This document shows, in pieces, positions 1 to 14,003 of a stretch of DNA of 64,000 nt. Source of the stretch: Adineta ricciae. Its lineage: Eukaryota; Rotifera; Eurotatoria; Adinetida; Adinetidae. Each line of letters starts with the position of its first letter. Within the stretch, counting starts at the first letter, position 1. The position numbers were made by a program, and so were the translations under genes. The notes beneath the pieces were generated by a model. That model made no database searches. It saw nothing but the letters and a program-made list of their open reading frames with translations, and was not told the DNA's origin. Where the stretch lies: the NCBI GenBank assembly GCA_905250025.1, contig CAJNOJ010000071.1:248001-312000 (forward strand), in the 5' to 3' direction.

Positions 1-208
1 AACATGAAGAGAAATCTTCGCTCTTGATAGCAATTTAAGCACTATTGCTTAAAGAATAAACCCGTGCAGGGTTTGTGCTTATTCCCACCACACGACACGT
101 ATCTTAATCTATATACGTATCTACTTCTATACTCAAGACCTACGTGCATGATTGATATGCTTTCGATTATAAGAAGAAATTGAATGAATGCATTTTTGTT
201 TATTAAAG
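1..208 (+). other. Intron (or end of intron) of the BLTP1-like gene
   Basis: No frame reads through as plausible protein here. The sequence ends in a pyrimidine-rich acceptor (tttgtttattaaag) directly before the first recognisable exon, so it is most simply the 3' part of an intron. The opening exon needs two bases to complete its first codon, which agrees with an upstream exon outside the window. Confidence 0.6.
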
Positions 209-3200
209 GTGAAACCCTTCGACGTCTGGAACCAACCGCAAATGTCAATAATACTATTGGTTATGCACGATTAAATGTGGCTCCTGACGAATCCGATGCT
301 GATGATAGTGCTACTCGTGCACGAGCAAATAAGCGAAATCGTACGAATTCATTTACTGAAATCGTTCTAGCAGACGTTGGACCTGACCTAACTGGATCCG
401 TTGAACAACTATTCAAAATTCTACTTGAGTATGCTGGTGTAGAACTATCTGTGACATCATCGATCGAACCCTTATTTGAAAAACTAGGCCAGACGGTTTT
501 AGCATCGATTCAAATTAAAAAGATCGATGTCAAAATCTTGCCTAACGAAGTCATTCATAACACTCAATCACTAAGTTTAAATCCATCTGTTGAATCATCC
601 ATTCTCGGTGTGACGAATCTAAACATCCAAAGTGTTTTTCGACAATCACTGCAACACGATCAATTACATTCAGCGAACGTTCAAGCTGGTATACGTATTC
701 AAAGCGTTAAACAAGAAGTTAATTTATCCTTGTTACGTATTGTTTATCAATTCTATATGGTAGTTGGTAATGCAGTTGAGTATACAGGTATTGATGAAAT
801 AATGAAGCCGGATAATAATCCTGTTGGACAACAGGAAGAGTTCTATGCGATCAATTCACGAACGAGTACAATGGTAGATCAAGTTGAGCGTGGAATAGAG
901 AATCTTGTTTTGAGGTCTGTACAATCGAGTCTCCTCCATCCTCCGAACAATATTTCCATTGATCCTGAAATACAATGTTGGACGAAATTACGCGAATTTG
1001 TTGCTCTTCATGAGCAACAATCACAAGTTAGAGCGACGCCTTCTGATCGTTCCAAGCAACCAACCGTCTTGCCAACACCAAGCGATAGTACTACCTCAGC
1101 GCCACCACAATCGATCAATACACAGAATGACAATCTCCTGTTGTCCGTATTCGGATGGCTAATTATTGATGAAATCTACTCAACGGCTACATTGGGTAGT
1201 TTGAAAGTAGATGGTTGTATGCGTAAAGTACAAGGTAGTGTAACTTTATCACAACGACTTCGGACGGTACAACCAAACACGATCAATCAAAACGCAAAGA
1301 AGTAAATCGAAGTTATTAACTCAGATAGAAGTGAAAATCTTTCTTTCGATCTCTATTTAGATATGATGGATCGTTGATTGTTCAGCTCGGTTCTACATCT
1401 TTGTCACTGAAAGAAACGCTTTCTACATCTAACGATGGAAGTCATATCAACAGTGCTGTTCATTCACATCAAACTTCAACCAATACGTCATCAACGGCTC
1501 GGGAAATCTCCGTTCTTGATATTATCATTGGAAAATCTCGTGCATTGACATCTTTGCAAACACGTGGCATGAATTTAACATTGAGCGGTGTAACCAACAT
1601 CGGCACTATTGCGATGGATGTACCATTACGACCACAAGAAGTTCATGATCTAGTAAACCGTGCAGGTCGCTTAATTACTTCTTACGTTCAAGAATTTCTT
1701 CCTGATGACACAGAACAATTGTCAACGATCCCTAAAGATATCAGCAATGAAGATCCACAGATGGAAAGAAACCTAAATGACACAATTCATGAATCAACTG
1801 CTCCAGCTGTATCAGAACAAACACCGCAAAAGAAACGTTTAAACGTTCGACATAGATTAACATTAGCTTCAAATTTTCACCCTGAAACAATCGAAACTCG
1901 AGAAAGTATTTCTTCAGCATCGAAACGTCCTGTTCTTACAGTTCACATCACAGCACATTGTCAAGGCATGACGTTTTCGACTACACTTTTATCGACGTTA
2001 AAAGCACAATATAAAATCGGAGTTGTCGAAGGTGTTGCCAATCTTGGCAGTACTACATCACGATTTACAGCAATTGTTCATGAGCATGCACTGCATTTTC
2101 TAAATAACGCGACAAATGATCTACATCAACTACCCACGGTTAGTTCAGATAATCACGTTCGAATTGATTTTCCACAAATACGTTGTTATGGAAATTATAC
2201 CAATGAACAAGAGCAAGACAATCGACCGAGAGGACATTTGAATCTGCGTACAAACATTGATGCACTCAAATTAACAATTACGGCTGATTTTCTAGCCCAA
2301 TTGGTTTTTGTTTCCCGAGTTATTATACATGAAATCAACGAAATTCTCGCGAAAGTTTCTGGTTTGAATCAATTTTCCTTCGGACCAACTAAACCGATAG
2401 ACAAAGAACTCAAGTCCAAATCACCAATCGATAGTGAAGAGGACCTGATTGACGATGATGAACAAGAAAAATCAACACGAACGCCATTCACTTATAAAAT
2501 TGACGTATCTATGGAAGGTTTTGAGGTCATCGGACAAACACCATCGAATACAGTCGTCAGATTTCATAACGGCGATAAAAATCTACCTATCTTTGTGAAA
2601 TTAACCAATTACGATGAACAAAACGCCTTACTTTTTTACAATAAACCATCAATCAACGCCTTATTGCACATAAAACTCAGTCTAGGACAATTACTACACA
2701 CCGGCGGTTTTCAAGATGCAGCTTACTTTAAAACGAAATTGCTTTTGAAAAATTCTTTTCAAGTAAGTGTAACCACCGATAATAATCAATCGTTAACCTT
2801 TTCGAATTCATTTTCAGGTCGATGAACCTGATAAAGAAGCATATATAATTCGTTTAACTAAACCAAGTTTCTATTGGCAACCTGGTGCTATCGATAAAGG
2901 TAATGACAATAATCTGTCTTGTTTTTTCCCTTTGTGTACGATCGCATGGCTTTCATTTTCAGGTATTCTCTTCTGGCTAAATTACAAAAATACATACGAA
3001 CATTGGAATGAACAACGCGGCGCATTTACAACTCCAACGAACAATGCTACACGAAAACGTTCATTGATGAATGTTCAAACATTACCAGCAGCAATAAAGA
3101 ATGAACTCAATCTAATGTTTCAATTAGATATTATTGACTTAGGTATTGCCATTCCATTGCAACAAATCGATCCGCCAAGTAAATTGACAACCACAGATGT

Positions 3201-6200
3201 GCAGACGCTTGGTGCAAGACAGTCTATGTCAAATCTGGAAGAAAGCAGTGACTTTCTTGTGTTCACACTCGATCAAACAACGATTTCAGCTTGTTCATGT
3301 GGTGCTATCATAAGTTCGGGTTCTTTCGAAGGTTTCTGCTTTCGTTTTGCTGAAAATTTCAAACAAACGAATCGTAGCTGGAAACCGTTTTCTTCCTACA
3401 CATCCAATAAGATTTTAAACGCCTGTTGTGTACCAAGTGGTCAATACTTAATGCATTCGCGTGCAAAACATCAACCTAATTCGAACAGTCCAAAGTGGTT
3501 CTTAGATGTTCAATGGGATATGAAAGGTATTGATATAAATATTGATTCAATTATTGGTAAACGTTTCACACAATTGATTCGAACGATTACTGCCACTCAT
3601 TTAATCGAACCTATGGATCGATCAAGTAACGATAATGATTCATCTGTCGATTCGAATTTGCTAAACACGAAAACAGGAAGTTCGATTAATATTAATGAAA
3701 ATAACGATCCTAGCGAAGATGATGAACGAAGGAAACGTTTACAGTATGAATATTCCATCTTGGGACAAAAGATTGCCGCATTAAAGTAAGTTTAAACAAA
3801 CGATCTTAGTTAAACTCGGTACATGTTCAAATTTTCATAGACGATCTCAAGCGTCCGATGAAGCTTTGAAACCTGAAGAGGCACGATATCAATGGCTAGA
3901 AAAAGAACTATTACACACAGTTAAAACTGATATCCAACAGAAAATTAAACAATCGAATAAGGTAAGAGTACAACCCATCTTTTTCGCAACATTTATTAAC
4001 TTCTGCCTCGTGTATATCATCGAATTGTGCCAATAGAAATATTTAAGAACATGATAAGAAAATACCATGAGTTTTTTAGCCTACCTCACCACATCAACAA
4101 CAATCATATGGATTTCGTCAAAGATCAAATTCATCGACGGTTCGCCTACTATATTTGACCATAAGTGTTGTCTTGTGTTTATTTCTTGATGTTTTTTCGT
4201 CAGTACTCAGACATCCTGCATGTTCCGTATACTCCACACGAATATATTCGTTTTGAAAAGACCAAACTATTGATGCTTTGAACCCACATGTTTTGATTCA
4301 TTGTGTCCATTATGACTCCTTGAAAAATTCTATGAACATGAAGACTGACGACAGTTTTCTCATTTAGAACGCTCTCAATCGAGATCGTAACCGTGGAATT
4401 CTGTCGACGCTGAGTGTTCCAAGTCAAAACCGAGCATCATCATTGGATTTTACTCATCAAACACGAAAAACTCCGTAAGTTATCATTTTCTTTCCACGAA
4501 CTGACAAATCTTCATTACGTTGATTGATACGATCATGTATATACACGAATAGTGAACGACACTATTCGTTAATGTACGCAGCCGCACTTGCTTCATCAAC
4601 TGGTGCAGATCATCGACGAATGTAAGACTACTCTACATCGCTGCATAGATTTTTGCCTGTTCTACTTGTCATAACTGTAATCATATCAAAATCTTAACAG
4701 AGATCATCTAACAACAGAAAGTCTATCTATGATACGAACAAACAAACACTTTCGACTTGTGTGATCTTTGATCTTAATTGATGTGTTGCTATTTAGTTCG
4801 GTAATGGTAACACCTCAATCACAAATATATGCATCACCCATCCGGGAAGAAGATACAGAAGATAATTTATCACGCACGTCATCTATTCCTGCGCGGTAAG
4901 TGAAACATCGTTCGTTTTGTTAGAAAATGCTTTATTACATCTTCGTCTATCATCATTGTAGAATGAGGAATCCATTCGAGTCTCTATATTTTAGGTATTT
5001 CTTTTTTCTAAGTACTAAATATTGACTATTGACTGCCTTGGGATAACTAATTATTTTGCCTATCTGCTTCATTCATATAGATCTGACCTTATTCGATTAG
5101 ATACATCACTGTTTTTCTACTTCTAGTACAACATCACATGAATCTGATGATCGTCAGTCGATTACATCGACGACAACATATGGAAATCCGAACGAAATCA
5201 CCTCAACTCCAGCCGTTGATTTGGAATTGAATATCCAAATTCTGATTGCAAATGGCTCTTGCAATTTATACACTCGTCGTGATTTAATATCCCATCCTCT
5301 ATCTACTCCAAATGTAACTAAACAGCAAAGTCAACAACAAATGCAAGCAGCAATTGGTTTGATTCTAACAGTCAACAAAATCGAATATCAAGTTTTACAA
5401 TTTTCCCTACCTGGTGTGGACGTCGATGCACATTACAATTCCGAACATAATAATACAACAAATAGTGCATTGAATAAACGTGGAAGTTTCCACTGTCGTG
5501 CTACGATACAGTCACCCACCAATCAGATACTTATTCACCCAATTTTATTGAATTTCATCGAACAAACACTTGAGTATGTTAAATTACCACGTGAACATAC
5601 CCGACACGATCATCTTAGTGAAGAAATCAAAGCAGAACAGACTAACGATGATGATCATTTGGATACAATGTTTCTTATGGAAGATCAGACTTCGACAACT
5701 TCATTTCCCATCGACGTTGTTGTTAGTATCTTTATTCAACCATGCGTTCTTCTTTTTACGTGTTTACCAACACATCCAATGGAATGTGAACTTCGTCTAC
5801 CTGCTGTTGACGTTGTTCTATCATCGAAACGAGCCTTACCGGAGAACACGACAGCATCCAATGAGAATTCTTCGGAACAAGTCTTAGGAAGTTCCCTTGG
5901 TGGCTTAAGTTTTTCACTGTGCATGAAAGATTTTAAACTAAACGTTTATCATCCATTTTCTGGCGAATCTAAAGTACATCTATTCGAAGATATTCATTCG
6001 GGCCAATTACAAACACGTAATGCTCTCGCTGTTAGTGTCCAATCTGTATCGATCAACATATCTCGTACTCGTTATATATCCGTCGATCAGAACAACGAAT
6101 TATTAAACAGTATCAAACTATCTGTTGTTGCACAGATATCTAAAGCACAGTTTGAATATGATATGCGACGTTTTACCGAAATTTTAACATTTCCGAAAAT

Positions 6201-8241
6201 TTGGTACAATCGTTCATTAGCGCGTCGGTTGTTTCTAGGCGATGAGAATTTACCAGCAAGAATACCGACACCCTACCGAATGGCACAAGTCACCGTTCCG
6301 ACCCAAGCGTCACCCACAACGAATAAAACATTACAGAAACAAGCTCATGTCATTTTGGCCATTCAATTGAAAGAATTGCATGTATCAATGCGTATGTCGA
6401 ATGTCATGGGGAAAGTTGAGTGGAATACAAAGAATGTTTCTTCAACTGGAAGGTTAACATTGACAAGTAAAGGCAAACGAACATTCTTCATCTCGTTAGG
6501 CTTGCAAAATTCCATCCTACAAGCAGAACAAGGTATCGTTGGAGGAATGATACGACTGAAAAATTTGCGTACAACAGGTATATATCTACATTGTAACTCG
6601 AATTTTCCCGACGAAATCAACTTTTGTTTCTCTTCTAGGTTATATCTTTCAAGAACTTCGAGATCGAATAATTCTTGTCGATGCTTCTCATTCCGTTGAT
6701 ATTCTAACGGAAGCAATTGAGATTCGTCTCGATTACATGGGATCTCCCACTTTGATGGGACGTATTTGCCACATATTACTTCGATTAAAAGATTATCGTC
6801 CAAGTACAACTGTGAATAATACTAGCAGTGATTCAGTTTTCCCATTTAAATCAGTTCTACTTAATTTGAATTGGTCACAATTGCATCTGATGATTACACG
6901 GTCGACCACGCCAGATATCATCAAAATGGTAGCGAAATTAACTGAATTTTTCGACCAAAATGTCAACAATTCAAGAAGTTTTCTCGCATCGATTCAGTCC
7001 GACTTTCGTGATAGTAAAAAGTCTAAGAGTCCAGAGAAGAATTCCAAGTCGAAAAAGCCGCCTACTCTACAGGCAAAATATGACATCAATATTATCAAGA
7101 AATACATTGGAATGCACGGCGGCGAACTTATGCTGCAGGGTCACAATTTAACCATAGTTGTGTTCCATGGCATGAACTTCCGAGCGCGACAATGGGCCTT
7201 GTTTTCAATGAATGAGCCGCAAATTAATTTTATAACTAATCGAGGAGAAGAAGGCGATAGTACGTCACTCATTTAGTGTTTACAAGCTGTATTTCATGAA
7301 TAATTCTTTGTTTGATTTAGTTCATCAAGAATTAATCTTTTCATTAGGTGATCAAAGTCAAACTACACCTGCGAGTGTCAAGTCGCGCACAAATATGGCG
7401 TCGGTGTCTAAAGTAACACGAAATGGTGTGGATGCACCACCATTAGTAACAGTTAACGAATGGTTTAATTATGCGAGTTCGACCATTTCAGCTGTTGGTA
7501 AGTTATCGCCAAGAAGTAAAAACGAAAATCTTGTTGCTTTGGTAGGTTTACGTGATTTTCCTCTGATGGACGAACCTGAAGTGTCTGCAGTACCAAGTAA
7601 AGTTCGTCCGAAACAATATGAACAAACTGCTGAATCGATCTTTATTCTTCCTGCTCTTGAATTACGCTTTCAAACACGTCAATATCAAGGACAAGTTCAA
7701 TGCAGCTTCGAAACGGAATTCTACGAACATATCATGTTCTCATTCAATGCTGAACATTTCTATTTTCTTCACGATCTCATTTCGTCATACATCAAAGAAA
7801 AAGAACGAAGTACGCTGAAATTTTTTCGTTGTTTCCTTTCTCATTGCATTTGTTTTTCTCAATCTAGACGCAGCAGTGGTGGCAGTAACAAATGAAAAAT
7901 CCAGCAAACGATCAAACAAGCCGTCCGTTACATCACCCGAACCCCAAGTACCTCCAGCATTAGATGATGTTGGTAATACTGATACGCGTCGTTTCATCTG
8001 TCCGGATTCAAAATGGAAACTACAGCCTACTATTAAACTCTTAACCACCTATGGTAATGAAGTCGAACCATTCGGTGCTGATTATATTTTACAGAAATTG
8101 GGTTTTCGCCATGCACGTTTAACCATACCAAAATGGCTTCAACGTGGCATCATGGATCCATGTGAACAATCGATGACAATCGTACAACTAATACTCATCT
8201 TTCTCTTACCTGAACGTTTCAAAGAAATGTGCATGAAATAG
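209..8241 (+). CDS. BLTP1: BLTP1/tweek-like bridge-like lipid transfer protein, C-terminal part
   Basis: This is the C-terminal ~2,230 residues of a very large protein whose 5' part lies upstream of the window. Exons: 209-1301, 1361-2762, 2818-2899, 2963-3785, 3841-3961, 4368-4474, 4553-4621, 4797-4895, 5127-6577, 6639-7259, 7348-7809, 7868-8241; all junctions are GT-AG and keep frame. The end of the protein carries the family's conserved tail (LQKLGF.HAR..IPKWLQRG.MDP), which I recognise from KIAA1109/FSA/tweek. Family members form a long hydrophobic groove that bridges membranes and moves lipid, with roles in endocytosis and phosphatidylinositol supply. The rest is beta-rich with low-complexity linkers, as expected. 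Human BLTP1 is about 5,000 residues, so roughly half is present. Identity rests mainly on the C-terminal signature. Confidence 0.85.
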
Positions 8242-8843
8242 TGATAATTTTTATTATTTAATCAAGCTTTATCAATGCATTTGTGTCTTTACTTTGGCTC
8301 TAGTCGTCTCTTTCTCTCTCTCTCTAACGTTGCTTAACTTCTTTGCTTCTTCAAAATGTCTATTTACTCAAGAGAACAACATCGCTTCATAATGTTGTGC
8401 ATTATGGCGAGAAGCGCAGGCGATTCTTTTTTTCTTCATTTTGCAAAGCTGTTTATTTTTTTATTTCATATGGGAGATATCTATAGAGAAAATTGTGTAC
8501 TCTCTTTCACGTGTGATAAGAAATGAATAAAAATTTGTGCTTTTTTCAAATATTATGAATAAAAATCCCATGTTAATTCATCTGAAATCTCGCATCGGAG
8601 CTCTGAAGTACTCCATATGGTTTTTCGATAGATGTCATTATCGCCCAGGTTCATTATATAAGTAAAGTATTGCGTTCTTGCACTCAAAAACCGGAAAGAA
8701 ATGATGAAATGGCGTCCAACAACCAATGATCATTTATGAAAAGAGAGAAAGGAGAAAAACGTGATCAATTTGTATCGATCTGAAGGTGTTTTCTATATTT
8801 GTATCCTAGTCGTAAAGAAACATTTTCAAACTGGAAATCCGTC
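8242..8843. other. 3' UTR of BLTP1-like gene and short intergenic/promoter interval
   Basis: T-rich sequence with no coding signal. Two AATAAA polyadenylation signals, at 8526-8531 and 8558-8563, lie about 290 and 320 bases after the BLTP1 stop and probably end that transcript. The RUFY-like gene begins at 8844, preceded by a splice-acceptor-like tatcctag at about 8803-8810, which could be a trans-splice or 5' UTR acceptor. Confidence 0.5.
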
Positions 8844-11351
8844 ATGCCGTTTTCATTAACAAGTGATGGACGTTCGTTAAGTAGTCTATTCAATTCTCCG
8901 GAGCAAAGTAAAACTTTCGTTTGCAATGCTATTCGATCGATTTCATTTCGAATTCTATTTAGATTCCGACGGTTTACTGATCGAAAAACAAAACTTGTTA
9001 TGTATTTTCAAATTGGTTATGAAAGATTTATTGAATTCAAGTTTACGACATGAACGTTTACTTGAAAAAGAATATTTTCCTCTGAAGCATTTCTTTATCG
9101 TCTTCGAACGCATTCTTTTACATGGTTATACCGGTAAAAAGTCCTTCCCACTCACATCGGCAGCCAATCGACGAGACCTTTGGCCGCTAATTGAACTCAT
9201 CTCGAAGAAATCAAGCAATACAGATGTTTTGGAAATTTCGTTATCATCGAAAGAGATGACCAACATTCGCACATCCCTGGGTCGCGTACGCGCATGGTTA
9301 CGTTTAGCTTTGATGCAGAAACGTCTTGCTGACTATTTTAAAATTCTTGTTGAACAAAAACAAGAACTAAAAGATCTTTACGAATCTCACGCATTGTTAC
9401 TCTCCGATGAAATCTCCATCATTACTGGTTTATTAGTTGGTTTAAATGTATTAGATCTCAACTTTTGTTTAAAAGAAGCATCACTTGATCAGCCAAGTGA
9501 AACAACGATTTATTACAGTTTGTATTTACGTGAAAGACGTATTCCATCTCAATCAACATCGAATAATACTCATCCTCCAGGTGCTATTGAAGATCAAATT
9601 GATGAATTAGATGATTATTCATCTTTATCATCGTCACCATTAACACGAACAAGTACGCAGAATTCGGATACGGTGATTATTTGCAACACGAACGATGTGT
9701 CAACATTTGATGATCAACGCATTTCGAATATAATTGATCAAAAGAATTATATCGAAGAACTTCATCGCAATCTACAGTAATTTTCATCTGAAAACAGTCG
9801 TTTTTCTTCATTGATCGTCTGTTTCATGTAGGAAAACAGTGAGTAGCTTGCAAGAACGTTTACAAACAGTTGAACAAACCAACAGATCTTTAATTGAAGA
9901 TGGAATAGTACAAAAATTTCGAATTGAACAGTTAGAAACTGATTTAAACAAAGCCAAGGCAGAAAAAGAGCAAACTCAAGCATTTTACCAAGCTAAAATC
10001 GAAGTAAACATTTCCCAGCTGTTGTCAATCATCACTTCTCACTGTTCTTCAGGCACTCAATGCCGATATGGCGGTTGAACGTGAAACCTATCAGAACTCT
10101 CGTACTGGCCTGGATCTTCTTTACAATGAATTGCAAAAGAAATACAATGATGAATGTTTATCAAAGCTCGTAAGTCTTTTCGAACAAGAAAACACTTTTG
10201 TACAACTGTGGATCATTTAGGATATTGAAAATGAGTATCAATTGCAATTATCGCAGAAAAATGATTTCATCGAAGCAACGAAACTCATGGAGAAAGACAT
10301 GGACTTCAAAACAACAATGTACACTCATATGAAAGAGCAAATTGATGGTATCAAAGATGAAAATATTCGACTTTCGGAGAAATTACAAGTATTTCGTCAT
10401 GAATTCTTTGTTTACACTTTCTACATTATAAAATTCTTCATTTCAGATTGAGAGCAATCGAAATGAGGAGTATGAACATCAAACGCAAGCTTTGGAAAAA
10501 GAAAATCAAATGTTACGACAGACAATTAGTCAATTAGAAACAAAGTAAGATGACGACATTCTTTCAGAGTGTAGAAAACTCATCTGACATTTGATTTTGA
10601 AAAGTATCGAAGAGATTAACAGAGAAAAGCATGCACTCAACGACACCAATGAATCTTTGAGTCGGGAACTGGCTAAAATCGATGCTGAAAAGTTCGTATT
10701 TGATTTCGTTTTTGTCCTCCAGAAAAGAGAGTTTTTTTAGAACATCGATCGAAACTGATCTACGTGTCGAAAAAGACTTTCGTCAACGTCTTCAACAAAC
10801 TTTAACAAGTGAAAAAGAGAAAGTTTCTTCACTACAATTCGATGTTCACGAACTGAATCTAACTAAACAAGTAATTTGATTTTTTGTGAAGTTCTTTGTT
10901 TTTGAAACTAAGTGATTTTAGGAGTATGATTCGTATAAAAAAGAAATGACAAAGCAACACAACGATCTACAAAAGAAGTTTCAAGAACAAGAAGAGACGA
11001 TAAGAGAACTGGCATTGAAATTGGAGGTATCCATCAAACGAGAAGATGAATTTCGAGAAAAAGATGGTCTACGATTATCCACATGGATGAAAGACGAAGA
11101 TGTCAAAGATTGTTGTCAATGTAAAAAAGAATTCAGTTCACTTCGACGAAAACATCATTGTCGAAAGTAAGTTCGAAAATAGATGGTTTATTCAGTGTAC
11201 CGATCGTTACGATTCATTTAGTTGTGGTCAAATCTTTTGCGAAACATGTGCAGGGACGAAATTACCTTTGCCTAGCTCGAACAAACCGGTTCGTGTGTGC
11301 GATACGTGTCGTAATCATTTATTAGCACAATGTGCAGTCAATAGTCTATGA
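8844..11351 (+). CDS. RUFY-family RUN and FYVE domain protein
   Basis: Ten exons (8844-8907, 8963-9776, 9832-10003, 10053-10169, 10221-10388, 10447-10544, 10605-10691, 10741-10870, 10922-11166, 11222-11351) give 674 residues in frame. A RUN domain occupies roughly residues 40-210, with the typical SLGRVRAWLRLALMQKRL segment. A long heptad-rich coiled coil fills the middle and a FYVE zinc finger closes the protein: W..D-type start, RRKHHCR basic patch, and eight Cys ending VCDTC. In RUFY1-4 the RUN/coiled coil engages small GTPases (Rab/Arl8) and the FYVE domain binds phosphatidylinositol 3-phosphate on endosomes. The 49-base first intron uses donor gtaaaac. I chose ATG 8844 because it is the first in-frame methionine joining to the RUN exon. 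Which RUFY paralogue it matches cannot be told. Confidence 0.9.
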
Positions 11352-11903
11352 AGACAACTTGTCTTGAGAGTATGAAAATGAATCTTTTGACACTTGCGAT
11401 CGTATTGTAAATAGAACGAACATTTTACTTAATTTATTCATCTCAATCATTCTTTTTAACCATATAAACCATATTGTTGTTCATTTTCTCATGATAATGT
11501 TAGTCAAACGGATGTATCTCGAAGAAAAAAGAAAAAGAAAGATTTTTTTGTGATAACAATGATCTCTTCTGTTCTAGATTTTGCAAAGTATGATTTCATT
11601 TCGAATTAGTCATAGCAATATTATATAAGAGAATGAATCTGTCATTATTCTTATCAGTATATGTCGAATGTTTGATTCACACTTTTCACATAACATACGG
11701 ACAGAGAGGAGTGGAGAAAAAAAGAAACGAAAGCGTTCTTCTTCTCATCGCTTTCATTCTTTACCACCTACATCAAACATCATTCACATTGCATACATTC
11801 TACACGATAGACATCGCCTACACTATACAAAGTCAGCAAATAGTACCGTTTATTTAAATAGACAAGGCAATTGACACTTTGTTTCATTGTTTGGAGAGAA
11901 ACT
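11352..11903. other. Intergenic interval between RUFY-like and myosin light chain-like genes
   Basis: AT-rich with T-runs and no protein-like reading frame. It should hold the 3' UTR of the RUFY-like gene and the promoter of the EF-hand gene. I see no repeat or RNA gene. Confidence 0.4.
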
Positions 11904-12401
11904 ATGCCGCCTGTACGAGATGATTTGCCGGATTTTCGCGAAGCTTTCAATCTGTTCGATGATCGTGGCGATGATAAAATTCCGAAACACTTATTTGGTG
12001 AAGTCGTTCGAGCACTAGGATTGAACCCAACTGAAGGACAAATCAAAAGCACAACACAAAACTTGAAAACCGATCGCATCTCATTCGAAGAATTCTTACC
12101 ATTATACGATTCATTAGCCAAAAAGAAGGACAATAACATGAACGAAGGCGAACTTATCGAAGGTATGTTTCGTTTTGTGATGACAAAATGAACACATGAT
12201 GATTGACGGTTTGTTTCAGGCTTGAAAGTGTTCGATAAAGAACAAAATGGTCATATTTCATCAGCTGAACTTCGTCATTTATTAACTAATTTAGGTGAAC
12301 GATTGACAGATGAAGAAGTCGAACAATTACTTATAGGCCTCGAAGATAAAAATGGTCTCATACATTATGAAGAATGGGTTCGCAAATTACTTCGATATTG
12401 A
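11904..12401 (+). CDS. Myosin essential light chain-like EF-hand protein
   Basis: Two exons (11904-12162 and 12220-12401, 57-base intron) encode 146 residues, the usual size of an essential light chain. The N-terminal lobe reads [16 protein letters not shown] followed by LG.NPTEGQI, and the C-terminal lobe has [20 protein letters not shown] and [14 protein letters not shown], both typical of muscle and non-muscle myosin ELCs. The calcium loops are degenerate (loop 1 has an insertion, loop 3 DKEQNGHIS is partly intact, loop 4 lacks acidic ligands), as in ELCs that bind the first IQ motif of myosin without needing calcium. A polyadenylation signal AATAAA lies at 12413-12418, only 12 bases after the stop. 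Calmodulin or troponin C are less likely, given the poor loops and the ELC spacing. Confidence 0.85.
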
Positions 12402-12412
12402 AGTGTTCAAAT

Positions 12413-12418
12413 AATAAA
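12413..12418 (+). terminator. Polyadenylation signal of the myosin light chain-like gene
   Basis: Canonical AATAAA directly behind the stop codon, implying a very short 3' UTR. Confidence 0.5.
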
Positions 12419-12581
12419 ACATTTTCTTTTCACATATTTATTATCGATACTCTTCCGTACTTTTTTTTTGTTATCATGCATGCGATGTTTTGTTTTTGCT
12501 CGAGTATTTCCTTTCACATTTTGTCAATTGGATTTTTTTCTCCTCTGATGAATCTCAATAAAATCGAATTCAATGTTTTAG

Positions 12582-14003
12582 ATGTTACTTGATTCGAAAT
12601 ACTTACCGTTCTGTGTTCGCTTGCGAACCGAGAGAATCTTTTTGTCCAAGTAAGTGTTCATTACTCAGAAAACTCCTACTAACACCAATCATTGATGACA
12701 TTCAATAACGCTGCATGTGCTTCTCTTTGTTAGAATTCGATACTTCGATGTGATCATTCTCATTCCCAATGTTGTTTTTCTCTTATTCTTAATCATTAAA
12801 TGGATTCGAACACGAACTAAACTCAATACTCATCAACCATTACTGTTCAGTGTTACTTGTTTACTTGTTTTGATCACATTAAGTAATCTAACACGATGCG
12901 TATTTGTAATGATATTTCCCGAGCAAGCGTTTTCTATGCAAGAAATTCTCGCGAAAGTAGGAGTAATTGTTGGTTTCATAGGTTCATCAGAGAATTTGAT
13001 AATAGATTCTTTGGTTATTGGTTCAATTGACAATTCTATGGACGGAACTGAGTATTCTTTTCTTCGGGCTTTGTTTTGGTAAATTGAAAACAACCAAGAA
13101 ACCGAGATATCCCTGGTTTGATCTTATAGGATTGTTGAATTCAATGAAAACGATGAAAATCTTGCTCTTTTCGTTTGTTCTCACTTCGATATTCATATCC
13201 ATTCAAGTAAAACTTCTTCTGATATATCATGCATTCACTACAAAAGGTTTTTCCATTCAAGGCCTTGTTAGAATTCCGTAACGATACTCGACCGATACGA
13301 TTTCAGGCGGGTAGTTATAATCTTTATTCACATGGTGGAATGCGATTTTTTCTCATATCGAGTTCGATATCCTTAACGGTAAGATCTTCTCGTAATCAAA
13401 AACAACGTCTGAACTATCTAGTTTATCCAGATCTACTTTCTTCTCTTGATTTTATCATGTCTACGTCGTCATCATCAAAATTATTTATCAGGTAAAGAAC
13501 TCGAACTGATTGTTTTTGCTCTCAATGAATTCGACATTTCAATTAAGTTCGTCGCTCGTTTTATATCTATTGCTTTATTTTGGCTTTAATTAATCTCATT
13601 CAAATTGTTGGAGCAACATTGAACTTAACTGAGACAACCATCTATAGCATGTGGTATGTTTTTCTCCTGAATCGTCCGTTCAATTTCCTTGTTTAGTATC
13701 GTCGAAGGTACAACCTGTATATTCTATACATGTTTTGCTCCGTTTATTTACTATGGATTTCTCCGTCGAATGTTAAGGTAAGATAATCTCAGAGGAATCC
13801 TTAGTGCTAACAGTTTAGATTTTAGTTCCCAAGTACTTATTCCTCAAATAATGTATGCCGATACAACGTTAATAGATCCCGATGATGAAGATGATAAACT
13901 AATCGATGCGAATCCATCAATATCAAATTCAATAGACGAAAGACTTGATGGTCAATTCGGAGATATTTCATCTTCAACGAACATAATCCAACCAATTTTG
14001 TAA
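12582..14003 (+). CDS. TPRA1: TPRA1/GPR175-like seven-transmembrane protein
   Basis: Eight exons (12582-12649, 12734-12956, 13006-13206, 13262-13378, 13422-13491, 13548-13653, 13697-13777, 13826-14003) encode 347 residues. Family landmarks: RYFDVIILIPNVVFLLFLI (TM1), KILW...ELSILFFGLCFGKL (TM3), NLYSHGGMRFFLISS (before TM5), RRSFYIYC.ILALINL (TM6) and FYTCFAPFIYYGFLR (TM7). These match transmembrane protein adipocyte-associated 1 (TPRA40), a 7TM protein outside the classical GPCR families. In nematodes its relative affects the division of embryonic cells; the ligand is unknown. The tail is acidic and ends in hydrophilic sequence. The start ATG sits directly after a strong acceptor (caatgttttag), suggesting trans-splicing or a 5' UTR intron. 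It converges on the secreted peptide gene, with 112 bases between stops. Confidence 0.88.

Noticed and set aside
13379..13421. Alternative reading through the TPRA1 exon (VRSSRNQKQRL...)
   Set aside because: Reading through destroys the expected fifth membrane helix; splicing this 43-base intron in phase 0 restores FIQIYFLLLILSCL.
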